Below are positions 27,355-35,933 of a DNA stretch of 64,000 nt, piece by piece. How positions within the stretch are numbered: the first letter of the stretch is position 1; each line of letters starts with the position of its first letter. A program made the position numbers and the translations under genes. Location of the stretch: positions 5,867,168 through 5,931,167 of the forward strand of contig NZ_JAPNKE010000002.1 in the NCBI RefSeq assembly GCF_026626665.1, written 5' to 3'. The notes under the pieces were generated by a model, which made no database searches, had not been told where the DNA came from, and was given only the letters and a program-made list of their open reading frames with translations. The DNA is from Nannocystis pusilla (GTDB lineage Bacteria; Myxococcota_A; Polyangia; Nannocystales; Nannocystaceae).

Positions 27355-28488
27355 GTGGCGCGCCTCTCCTTCCTGTCGCTCGCGCTCGCCGGCCTGCTCG
27401 CCGCCTGCGCGCCGTCGGCCGACACGATCGCCCCGCGCGACGACGAGTACCCGCCCACGGTGCAGCCCTACGACGAGGACGATCCCGAGCCGGAGGCCGG
27501 CCTCCCCGCCTGGCACTCGCTCGGCGGAGCGATCGCCGATCCGGCCGTCACCTTGAGCTCGGACGGCCGCCTCGAGGTGTTCGTGCGCGGGCGCGACGGC
27601 GCCGTGTGGCACATCCATCAGGTGGATCCGAACAGCGGCTGGTCGGAGTGGACCTCGCTCGGCGGTCGGGTGACCGGAGGCGTGGTCGTCGGCGAAGACG
27701 GCGACAGCCACATCGACCTGTTCGCGCGCGGCAGCGACGGCGCCCTGTGGCACCTGCGACAGAGCGGGCCGAAGCACGGCTGGCCGGCGTGGACGCGGCT
27801 GGGCGGACAGCTCCACCCCGGCGATCGCCCCGCGGTCGTGCGCGGCCTCGACGGTCACCTCGAGATCTTCGTCCGCGCCCCCGATCGTTCGGTCCTTCAC
27901 CTGAGCGAGCTGCCCGGCCCCGCGTGGAGGCCCTGGCAAGCGCTGCCCGGCCCCGTCGGCCCCGTCGCCGCCGCGCGCGAGGGCGACGGCCGCCTCGTGC
28001 TGTTCGCCCGCGGCGACGACGGCGAGCTCGTGCAGCGGCGCCAGCTCGCGCCGGAAGGCGCGTGGGGCGACTGGCGCGGGCTCGGCGGGCGCCTCCTCGG
28101 CGCGCCCGCGGTCGCCCGCAACCGCGACGGCCGCCTCGAGGTGTTCGTCCGCGGCGAGGCCGGCGACCTGCGCCACCTGTGGCAGACCGCGCCGGGCGGC
28201 CCGTGGTCGCGGTGGGCCTCGCTCGGCGGCGCACCCGGCGAGCTGATGGCGATGACCGCGCCCGACGGCCGCCTCGAGGTCTTCACCCGCGGCCTCGACT
28301 TCGCGCTGTGGCGGATCGCCCAGGTCACCCCGGGCGGCGTCTGGACCCCGTGGACCACGCTCGGCGGGCGCTTCAACGACCCGCCGGCCGTCGCCGCCAA
28401 CCAGGACGGGCGCCTCGAGGCCTTCGTCCGCGGCACCGACGACGCGCTGTGGCACCGCTGGCAGGCCCGCCCCGGCTGCTGCTGGTGA
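27355..28488 (+). CDS. PLL-like beta-propeller lipoprotein
   Basis: 377 residues. The lipoprotein signal is MARLSFLSLALAGLLAAC. Seven repeats follow of the type W-x2-LGG...DGRLEVFVRG-x-DGAVWH. Examples are SSDGRLEVFVRGRDGAVWHIHQ, GDSHIDLFARGSDGALWHLRQ and NRDGRLEVFVRGEAGDLRHLW. This is the repeat of the Photorhabdus PLL family of seven-bladed fucose-binding lectins and related tectonin-like propellers. The Trp and Asp residues that build the sugar pockets are kept in most repeats. A surface lectin role is likely. GTG start. Converges on the glycosyltransferase gene. Confidence 0.8.
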   Translation: MARLSFLSLALAGLLAACAPSADTIAPRDDEYPPTVQPYDEDDPEPEAGLPAWHSLGGAIADPAVTLSSDGRLEVFVRGRDGAVWHIHQVDPNSGWSEWTSLGGRVTGGVVVGEDGDSHIDLFARGSDGALWHLRQSGPKHGWPAWTRLGGQLHPGDRPAVVRGLDGHLEIFVRAPDRSVLHLSELPGPAWRPWQALPGPVGPVAAAREGDGRLVLFARGDDGELVQRRQLAPEGAWGDWRGLGGRLLGAPAVARNRDGRLEVFVRGEAGDLRHLWQTAPGGPWSRWASLGGAPGELMAMTAPDGRLEVFTRGLDFALWRIAQVTPGGVWTPWTTLGGRFNDPPAVAANQDGRLEAFVRGTDDALWHRWQARPGCCW

Positions 28489-28494
28489 AAGGAC

Positions 28495-28526
28495 TTCGGG
28501 CCATGTCCCGAAGGACATGGCCCGAA
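28495..28526. terminator. 14-bp perfect hairpin with 4-nt loop between convergent genes
   Basis: The arm TTCGGGCCATGTCC, a CGAA loop and the exact complementary arm lie six bases after the PLL-like stop codon. It contains lattice anchors CATG at 28502 and 28516 and CACC at 28530. The other strand folds equally well and has a UUCG loop. Bidirectional termination is a reasonable inference. Confidence 0.65.
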
Positions 28527-28545
28527 GAACACCTCACTGCGAGCC

Positions 28546-29904
28546 TCAGGCCCGGCGGGCGCGCCGGCGCTCCCACAGCGTCTTGCCGCGGCGCCACAGC
28601 CAGGTGCCGGCGATGACGTAGACCTCGAGCGCGAGCAGCAGCAGCAGCGGGTCGTAGGGCGCGCGCAGGCGGGTGTCGCCGAAGTAGATCGCGGCGGTGA
28701 TCATGAGCGCGAGCACGTGCATGGCGATGAGGCCGTAGCTGGCGATCGTGCGGCGCATGAACAGGGTGACGAGGCCGAGGACGACCGGCAGGGTGACGAT
28801 CGAGGTGTAGAGCCCCTGCCACCAGATCGCGCGCGGGCGCCACATCTCGCGGCCGGAGTCCGGCCACGGCGTGTTGTAGCCGGCCAGCAGCAGCATGTTG
28901 ACGATGCCGTACTTGATCTGGCCGAGGATGCCGGTCTTGCGGATGCACTTGGCCATCAGCGCGTCGAGGGCGTCGGCGTCGGCGATGTAGCCGCGGTAGT
29001 CGAGCTCCGGGCCGAGCGCGGGCTCCAGCTGGACCCACGAGCGCGGCGCCGTCTTGGCCCGCTTCTCGAGCTGGATCAGCGGCGGCGGCCCGAAGCGGAT
29101 CTTGCCGCGCCCGGGCTCGGTCGGCGTCGCGGTGGCCTTCTTGTTGTGGCAGCGGCCGAACAGCTGGTTGAACTTGCCGTTCTCGCTGACGAGGCCGAGC
29201 CGGCCGGTGTGGTGGTGCATGCGCGCGGCCGAGAACCCGAGCACCGCGATCAGCGGGATGCCGGCGAACACGAGGTGGCGCCAGCGCACGTTCGGCAGCG
29301 CCTTGCGCCAGACCAGCCAGATGAGGCCGAACAGCGCGATCGACAGCAGGATCTGCGGGCGGCAGGCCGTCGCCAGCGCCGCGGTGACGCCCGTCAGCCA
29401 GGCGTCGCGGGAGCGCCCCTCCTGGACCAGGCGGACCAGGTAGAACATCGACGCCATCATGAACACGCCGAACGGGATCTCGCTCAGCGTGTAGCCGCCG
29501 AGCGAGATCAGCGGGTAGTAGAACACCAGCAGCGTGCCGAGCAGCGGCGGCACCCACTTGCGCGGGCTGATGCGCGCGGCGATCCGGTAGGCGTAGGCGA
29601 CCATGCCGGTGCCCATCAGCGCGTAGGCGACGCCGATCGCGGTGAAGTTGTCCTTGCCGAACAGGTACTTGATGAGCGCCAGGATGAAGTGCGTCCCGTA
29701 GGGGAAGAACGCGTGGTACTCGTTGGGCGCGCCGAACTTGTCGATCATCTGGTCGGCGCGCGAGACGTAGCCCTTCATGTCCGAAGAGACATAGTCGCCG
29801 AGCGGGTGGACCAGCAGGTTCCAGTGCAGGCGGACGAGGAAGGCGCCGAGCACGATGACGAGCGGCCAGCGGTTGCGGTAGAGCCAGTCGAGAGCGCGTT
29901 GCAC
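28546..29904 (-). CDS. Multi-pass GT-C-type membrane glycosyltransferase
   Basis: 452 residues with about ten TM segments. The first loop has DMKGYVSRADQMIDK after HPLGDYVSS, placing an acidic pair (SSDMKGY) at the expected position for the catalytic Asp/Glu of GT-C enzymes that use lipid-linked sugars. Other features are VLGAFLVRLHWNLL and FFPYGTHFILALIKYLFG. It looks like the ArnT/PMT (GT39/GT83) superfamily, but the exact family is uncertain. A CATG-TCCGAAGAGA-CATA lattice unit lies in the coding sequence near 29777, in the DMKGY region. Confidence 0.7.
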   Translation of the reverse strand: MQRALDWLYRNRWPLVIVLGAFLVRLHWNLLVHPLGDYVSSDMKGYVSRADQMIDKFGAPNEYHAFFPYGTHFILALIKYLFGKDNFTAIGVAYALMGTGMVAYAYRIAARISPRKWVPPLLGTLLVFYYPLISLGGYTLSEIPFGVFMMASMFYLVRLVQEGRSRDAWLTGVTAALATACRPQILLSIALFGLIWLVWRKALPNVRWRHLVFAGIPLIAVLGFSAARMHHHTGRLGLVSENGKFNQLFGRCHNKKATATPTEPGRGKIRFGPPPLIQLEKRAKTAPRSWVQLEPALGPELDYRGYIADADALDALMAKCIRKTGILGQIKYGIVNMLLLAGYNTPWPDSGREMWRPRAIWWQGLYTSIVTLPVVLGLVTLFMRRTIASYGLIAMHVLALMITAAIYFGDTRLRAPYDPLLLLLALEVYVIAGTWLWRRGKTLWERRRARRA

Positions 29905-30068
29905 GGGAACCGGAGGGGGCGGAGAGTAGCAGCGTTCTTACGCTGCGGTAAGGCGCGAGCGAGGCCCTTCGCGCCCCGCCTGCGATGCGGGCGCGGGCGC
30001 GCCCGACACGAAATGCGCAGCCTCACGGGCGCCCCGGCGACGGGACGCCCGCGGGCCGGCGAGCGCGC

Positions 30069-32219
30069 TCAGTCCTGCGGGAACTCGATCCAGTGCGCGT
30101 CGCTCAGGTCGGCGAGCGCGCTGGCCTTGAGGCCCACGTCGGACAGCGTGAACACCTGCTCGCCGATGACGATCGAGCGGCGCAGCATGGGCGAGTAGTA
30201 GCAGCCGTAGTACTCGTCCCAGCACTCGTCGACGACCGGCTCGGGGTGCTGGACCTCGCCGACCAGCGAGATGCCGTCGGCCTCGTCGACGCGGAAGCCG
30301 AACGCGCCCTGCTCCCAGGTGTAGCCGAGGTTGTCGTCGTAGCTCGACCACTCGAGCGGCAGCATCGCCAGGCCGGTCTTGCCCCACCACAGGAACGCCT
30401 TGTGGTCGAACAGCGCCTCGGACCAGCCCCACTCGGAGCCGATCGAGGTCTTGTGCAGTTGCTTCGGCGCGGCGTCGTCCGACACGTCGAACAGGCTGAG
30501 CTGGATGCCGAGCAGCTGGCCCTCCTCGGTGCCGTCGCGGCCGACGCCGAGGATCAGGTCCTCGCCCACGGGGTGGAGGTAGGCCGAGAAGCCGGGGATC
30601 TTCAGCTCACCGGCGACCACGGGCTTCGCCGGGTCGCTGACGTCGACGGTGTAGAGCGGGTCGGTCTGGCGGAACGTGACCACGTAGCCCTTGTCGCCGA
30701 TGAAGCGCACGCCCTGGATCTGCTCGGTCTTGCCGAGGCCGCCGACCTGACCGATCTGCTGCAGCTCGTCGCTCTCCTGGCGCAGCACGCTGACGAAGCT
30801 CTCCGAGGTCGCGTTGTCCCAGCCGAGGATGTCGGTGCTGGCCACCCGCAGGTCGCCCTCGTACTCCGACATCGCCCACTGGCTGAGCAGCCAGCCGCGC
30901 ACCGAGCCCGACGCGACGTAGGCGGCGCGCGTGCGGTCCTGGATGTCGAACTTGTGGATGTACGTGGTGCGGCCCTGCTCCTCGGCCGAGGCCTCCGGGT
31001 CCGAGTCGGCCGGGTTCCACGGGGTCGTCGCCACGTAGAGGTTCTGCTTCGAGGCGTAGACCGTCTCGCCCGCGGAGAACACGCCGACGCCGCCGGTCGG
31101 GTTCAGGTGACCGTCGAGGTCGACGGTCAGCACGCCGAGGGTCGACAGGCCGGAGTAGACGCCGGGGTGCATGACGTCGTCGCAGGCGAGCAGCACGCCG
31201 GAGCTGACCTCGGCTTGCCCCTGGGACAGGTCCTCTCGGACATAACGCGGCAGCCAGTTCTCGATCGTCGAGCCGTCGATGACCGCGGTGTTGTGCACCT
31301 TGGACTGCGACAGCGCGATCTGCCACAAGTGGTTGTAGAGCGCCTCGCCGGCGCCGCCCTGCTCGTAGGCCGCGTAGTCGAAGAACTCGTACGGGTCCTT
31401 GAACTTCAGGCCGTTCGGCTGCGAGCGCACGACCACGCGGGCGACGCCCTCGACCATGCGGGCGCTGACCAGTTCGCCGGTGATGTGGAGGTTCGACACG
31501 ACCTTCATCGCGTCGGGGTTCGAGATGTCGACCTCGATCAGGCGGGTGATGCTGTTGTAGAAGTCGGGGCCGAAGTACTGCTGCAGGTCGACGCCGGACG
31601 GCTGCGGCGCGCCCTCCCAGTCGCCGTAGTAGTAGGGCCAGGAGCGCACCAGCAGCAGCGCGCGGTCCTCGTGCATGAACAGTTGCACGTCGTAGAGGTC
31701 GGCGCCGATCTCGAGCGAGCTGCGCAGCGTCGGCGAGGCGCCCGACGCGTCGACGAAGTGGAGCTTGCCGCGCGCGAACGCCAGGATCCGCTCGCCGTCG
31801 GTCTTGACGATGTCGGGCTCGTCGACGCCGGCCTCCTGCACGTTGGTGCCGGAGTAGTCGTTGCCGGGGCCCTCGCCCTCGCCGTTGCCGCCGTCCTGCG
31901 GGGGGGACTCGCCGTCGCCGCCCGAATCACCGGCGCCGTCGGAGCCGCTGCCGGTCAGGCCGCCGGTGCTCTCGCCGCCGGAGACCGGGTCGCCGAACCA
32001 GCCGCCGCCGTAGTCGTAGCCGTCGAGGTTGCCGTACTTCTCGATCAGCGCCTTGGCCTCGCCCTTCGTGTAGCCGAGCAGGTCGTCGCAGCTGTCGAAG
32101 GCGTAGAGGACGCGCGGGTTGAGGTCGCTGCCGCCGGGCTGCTCCTGGTCGGAACAGCCGGTGGCGAGGGCGCCGAGGAACAGGAAGGCGGGGAGCGCAA
32201 GGGCGAAGGGGCGGGACAT
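30069..32219 (-). CDS. Beta_propel (pfam09826-like) lipoprotein
   Basis: 716 residues. Lipoprotein signal with LGALATGC, then a Ser/Gly/Asp-rich linker of about 100 residues. The family signature YSGTNVQEAGVDEPDIVKTDGERI opens the propeller, and the blades carry repeated DVSDPAKPVVAGELKIPGFSAYLHPVGEDLILGVGRDG-like segments. This family of secreted beta propellers is found in bacteria and archaea; function unknown. A lattice pair lies in the coding sequence (CAGG at 31227, CATA at 31241). Its 5' end faces the divergent hydrolase gene. Confidence 0.85.
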   Translation of the reverse strand: MSRPFALALPAFLFLGALATGCSDQEQPGGSDLNPRVLYAFDSCDDLLGYTKGEAKALIEKYGNLDGYDYGGGWFGDPVSGGESTGGLTGSGSDGAGDSGGDGESPPQDGGNGEGEGPGNDYSGTNVQEAGVDEPDIVKTDGERILAFARGKLHFVDASGASPTLRSSLEIGADLYDVQLFMHEDRALLLVRSWPYYYGDWEGAPQPSGVDLQQYFGPDFYNSITRLIEVDISNPDAMKVVSNLHITGELVSARMVEGVARVVVRSQPNGLKFKDPYEFFDYAAYEQGGAGEALYNHLWQIALSQSKVHNTAVIDGSTIENWLPRYVREDLSQGQAEVSSGVLLACDDVMHPGVYSGLSTLGVLTVDLDGHLNPTGGVGVFSAGETVYASKQNLYVATTPWNPADSDPEASAEEQGRTTYIHKFDIQDRTRAAYVASGSVRGWLLSQWAMSEYEGDLRVASTDILGWDNATSESFVSVLRQESDELQQIGQVGGLGKTEQIQGVRFIGDKGYVVTFRQTDPLYTVDVSDPAKPVVAGELKIPGFSAYLHPVGEDLILGVGRDGTEEGQLLGIQLSLFDVSDDAAPKQLHKTSIGSEWGWSEALFDHKAFLWWGKTGLAMLPLEWSSYDDNLGYTWEQGAFGFRVDEADGISLVGEVQHPEPVVDECWDEYYGCYYSPMLRRSIVIGEQVFTLSDVGLKASALADLSDAHWIEFPQD

Positions 32220-32716
32220 AAGGAAGGTCTCCAGATGGGGCGCGGCCAGGGCGGCCGCGTCTTTGACAGGTCATGGGCGCCGGGGGTCTCCGCGGCGATG
32301 CGGCCCCTTGAGCACAGTGCGTGCCAACCGGCCCCGAGCGGCCTCCGGCGGCCTCGCCGGCGCTTTCGGCCCGAACCGCGCCGACCCGCCCGCGAGACTG
32401 CGACCCCGGCGCCCGGACGTCGGCGCCACCCTGCGGCGCCGCCGCTGCGACGATTTTTTCACGAGCAAACGCACACTGCGCAAACCGCTACTCACCCCCT
32501 GCGCACATGGGGATCACAGTCGGCGCACGATCCGCCGCCTCAGAGCCGCCCTGATGTTCTGTTAACACATCAGAGAAACATAAAGACATGTTCCAAAAGA
32601 CATGTCTAATAGAACATATGTGCATTGAGCGCCAAACCAGCCGAGTCCGCAGCGGGCGCCTCGCCGCGTTGACATGATCTTGATGTTGACGAAATCTTGA
32701 CGGCAGAGGTGCTCGC
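32220..32716. other. 500-base divergent intergenic region with AT-rich segment and lattice chain
   Basis: It separates the divergent Beta_propel and hydrolase genes and has the lowest GC of the window. Around 32552 lies an inverted repeat, CTGATGT and ACATCAG flanking a loop with GTTAAC, which could be an operator. A three-anchor lattice follows at 32587 (CATG, CATG, CATA at 14-nt steps; spacers TTCCAAAAGA and TCTAATAGAA). No small gene is supported. Confidence 0.7.
32669..32697 (+). promoter_or_regulatory. Candidate sigma-70-type promoter for the secreted hydrolase
   Basis: TTGACA at 32669 and AAATCT at 32692 are spaced by 17 bases, about 20 bases upstream of the ATG. The AT-rich context is exceptional here. 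TTGA recurs twice more (TTGATG, TTGACG), so the true -35 is not certain. Confidence 0.4.
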
Positions 32717-33823
32717 ATGAATTCCGCCAAGATCCACACGATCGCCGTCACCACTATGCTTGGGCTCGGTATGACCGGTGTAAAGACCGCATACGGGGCG
32801 GAGCCGTCGCAGACCGGCAAGACCGACGATACCGACAGCGTCGTCCAGATCGACGGCGAGGCCGCCGCGCCGAAGTTCGTCAGCGTCGAGGAGGCCGACA
32901 TCGTCCTCCCGGCGGACGAGCACGCGCAGGGCCTGGCGGTCCCGGCCAAGGTGTTCCGGCCGAAGTTCGACAGGGACGTGGGCCCCGGCCCGGCGATCCT
33001 GGTGATGCACGGCTCGGGCGGCCTGCACAAGATGCCGAACGGCAACGACGCCGGCGCGTGCAGCCGCGACCTGGAGGATCAGTACGCCCGCTGGGGCCAG
33101 GAGCTGGCCGAGCGCGGCTACGTGGTGCTGATGCCGGCGAGCTACACCGCGCGCGGCTTCTGCGACATGCACACCGACGAGGGGCGGATCCCGAAGAGCT
33201 TCAACGAGCGCCCGGAGGCGATCGTCAGCCGGCTCTACGACATGGACGTGGCCGCGAACTACCTCTGCGAGATGGACGGGGTCGACTGCGAGCGCATGGG
33301 CGTGCTCGGCTTCTCGCACGGCGCGACGATGGCCATGCTCGCGCTCCACTGGCAGATGGATCACGCGCTCACGCGATTCCGCGGGTCGGAGGACGGGAAG
33401 GTGGTCGACTTCGCGATGCCGGACCTCTCGCCGGACCGCCCGAAGTTCAAGGTCGGCGTGGCCTACTACCCCGGCTGCGGCACCGACGGCTTCTTGCCCA
33501 AGGAGACCGGCGAGGGCGTCGACATCAAGGACAAGTACTTCCCGAGCGCGGACCTCTACGTCCTGCACGCCTCGCGCGACAAGCTGGCGCAGATCTGCAC
33601 CGTCGACGACTCGGTGAAGGGCGCCAGCGGCGAGCGCGAGATCCAGTCGGCGGAGGTCGCCGCCACCAAGGACGTCGACGACCGCTACAACATCGAGGTC
33701 TACGATCGCGCCGGCCACGGCTTCGACTCCGACGAGAAGGAGGCGAACGAGCCCGGCAACCCCAGCGCCGCCACGCAGGCGCGCACGGTCGCGCTCCACC
33801 AGCTCTATTCGCACTTGAACTGA
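32717..33823 (+). CDS. Secreted dienelactone-hydrolase-like alpha/beta hydrolase
   Basis: 368 residues. The signal peptide ends near GMTGVKTAYG. The hydrolase fold has ILVMHGSGGLHKMPNG (oxyanion loop), RWGQELAERGYVVLMPASYTARGFC, the nucleophile elbow MGVLGFSHGATMAM and YDRAGHGFDSDE with the catalytic His. The nucleophile is Ser; true dienelactone hydrolases have Cys, so this is DLH-fold but a serine enzyme. AT-rich promoter upstream and lattice unit downstream (CCTG at 33866). Confidence 0.83.
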   Translation: MNSAKIHTIAVTTMLGLGMTGVKTAYGAEPSQTGKTDDTDSVVQIDGEAAAPKFVSVEEADIVLPADEHAQGLAVPAKVFRPKFDRDVGPGPAILVMHGSGGLHKMPNGNDAGACSRDLEDQYARWGQELAERGYVVLMPASYTARGFCDMHTDEGRIPKSFNERPEAIVSRLYDMDVAANYLCEMDGVDCERMGVLGFSHGATMAMLALHWQMDHALTRFRGSEDGKVVDFAMPDLSPDRPKFKVGVAYYPGCGTDGFLPKETGEGVDIKDKYFPSADLYVLHASRDKLAQICTVDDSVKGASGEREIQSAEVAATKDVDDRYNIEVYDRAGHGFDSDEKEANEPGNPSAATQARTVALHQLYSHLN

Positions 33824-34020
33824 GCGCATTCGCCCTGGTGCGTAGCGCCTTACGCGCACCGCACACCTGTCCTTTGTGACAGATGCATCAATAGCCCATC
33901 AATGCCCCGGGACGCGGCACTTCGGCCGCTCCACCGCACACGAGGCCGCCCGCGTGACACAGGTTGCTTGTCGCGTCGGCGGCCTTTCCTACGCTCGGAG
34001 GCGGTACAGGGGGGCATTGT

Positions 34021-35880
34021 ATGCCGTCAAGAGTGGGAAGCACGGTTGCGTATACTCGTAGGATTGTGTCCTGGGCGACGCTGCTGACGTTCGTCGGCGG
34101 CTGTCCCACCGACGACACCGGGATCGGCAGCGCGACCGACGGTGGCCCCGGCACCGGCGACACCTCGACGCCGGCGACCGAGACGGCCGCCGAGCCCACC
34201 ACCTATTCAGGGGTATCGGGCTCGATGGGCGACGACCTCACCGGTTGGCAGACCACGGGCACCACGGACCCGGTCGGCCCGTGCGGCGCCGACCCGCTGT
34301 GCGGCATCCCGCCCGAGGAGCACGAACCCACGCCGAAGCCGGACGGCCTGCCGAGCCCCTCCCCGGCGTCTACGACGACCAGGGCCCGGCGCCGCTCGAC
34401 AACGGGTTCCGCTCGCTGATGGGCTTCCCGAACCGCCAGCGCGAGCTGCTCGAGGAGCGCGTGGCGCGGATCTACGACCCCGACAGCCCCGAGTTCCGCG
34501 ATTACCTCAGCGTCGACGAGTGGCTGGCCGATCACGCCCCGCTCGACGCCGACGTCGAGGTCGTCAAGGCGTGGCTCAAGTCGCGTATTTCACCATCAAT
34601 TTCGAGGCGAAGAACCGTCTCCTCGTCCACTTCTCCGGCACGGTCAAGGACTTCAACGAGACCTTCGCCACCGAGCTGCACATCTGCATGCGCAAGAACC
34701 CGCTGCACAGCGGCGACCCATTCCCGGTCTATTGCACGCTGGACAGCTTCACCCTGCCCAGTCCGTGGCCGAGCGCACCAACGGCCTGGCCACCGCGGAC
34801 CTGCCGGCCGAGACCGGCTCTCTGGTCAAGGAGGTGGGCGAGGTGATCGAGGACTACCCGGGCGACCAGGCCTACGGGCCGCCGGCGTTCTTCGGCGCCT
34901 ACAACATGCTGCCGCTGTTCGAGCAGGGCATCACCGGCGAGGGCTCGGCGGTCGGCGTGGTCGGAGCCGGCACCTATCATTCGATCGACCTGCAGATCTT
35001 CTGGAAGTCGTTCGGCATCGACCGCGCGCTGCCGATCCGCGTCAACCTGATGGAGCCGGTGTTCGAGCGGGTCACCGAGACCGTGCTCGACACCCAGTGG
35101 TCGTCGTCACTGGCGCCCGGGGCCGACTCGTACGTCTACGAGGGCCCCGACGCGCGCAACACCGCGCTGCTGTTCGCCTGGAACGAGGCGATCGGCGACA
35201 ACAAGGTCGACGTGCTGTCGACCTCGTTCGCCCACCGCGAGGACGCCGAGGCCAAGACGCTGCGCCACCAGTACGACGAATCGGCGCTGATGGGCGCGGC
35301 GATCGGCATGACCCTGCTGTCGGCCAGCGGCGACTCGGCCGGCGCCGACACCCCGTGCAGCAGCCCGTACGTGACGTGCGTCGGCGGCACCAACCTGGTC
35401 GCCAGCGTCGACGGCGTGATCCACTCGGAGGTGGCGTGGTCGCTGTCCGGCTCGGGCCAGTCGAAGTCGTTCGCGCGGCCCTACTGGCAGGAGGCCGACG
35501 TCGACAGCAAGACGCGCTCGATGTGCGACGTGGCGCTCTCGGCCTCGCCCGAGAACCCGATGTGGATGCGCCGCTGGACCAACTGGGAGGCCTACGGCGG
35601 GACGTCGTTCGCCTCGCCCGCGTTCGCCGGGATGGTCGCGGTCATCAACAGCTACCGCAAGGCCCACGGCAAGCCGCGCGTCGGCTACCTCAACCCGCTC
35701 ATCTACCTCCACGGCCCGACGCGCGCGACCTTCCGCGACATCACCAAGGGCGCGACCAAGTACTGGCCGGCGGGCGTCGGCTGGGACTACCCGACCGGCC
35801 TCGGCGCACCCGACGTCGCCGCCCTGGCCGCGACCATCCCCGAGGCCGCGCGCGGGCCCAAAGCCCGCGCGCAGCGCTGA
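34021..35880 (+). CDS. Sedolisin (S53) protease lipoprotein, three frameshifts
   Basis: About 620 residues after joining frames near 34365, 34590 and 34765. N-terminus MPSRVGSTVAYTRRIVSWATLLTFVGGC is a lipoprotein signal, followed by a Thr/Gly-rich linker. The prodomain is recognised by PDSPEFRDYLSVDEWLADHAP and NFEAKNRLLVHFSGTVKDFNETFATELH, as in pro-kumamolisin. The catalytic domain starts YGPPAFFGAYNMLPLFEQGITGEGSAVGVVG. It has the acid residues near YVYEGPDARN, the oxyanion Asp in LLSASGDSAG and the serine motif GGTSFASPAFAG. These acid-acting serine carboxyl proteases are secreted; a predatory role is inference. The three shifts within 400 bases leave the catalytic domain intact. Confidence 0.83.
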
Positions 35881-35933
35881 GGCAGGTCGACTTCGGCCTG
35901 TCTTGTGGAACGTGACCTCCGGGGAGATGCGCG

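Noticed and set aside
34142..35915. Separate small genes in the sedolisin 5' region
   Set aside because: Each fragment fits in order the linker, prodomain and catalytic domain of one S53 protease, so one frameshifted gene is simpler.
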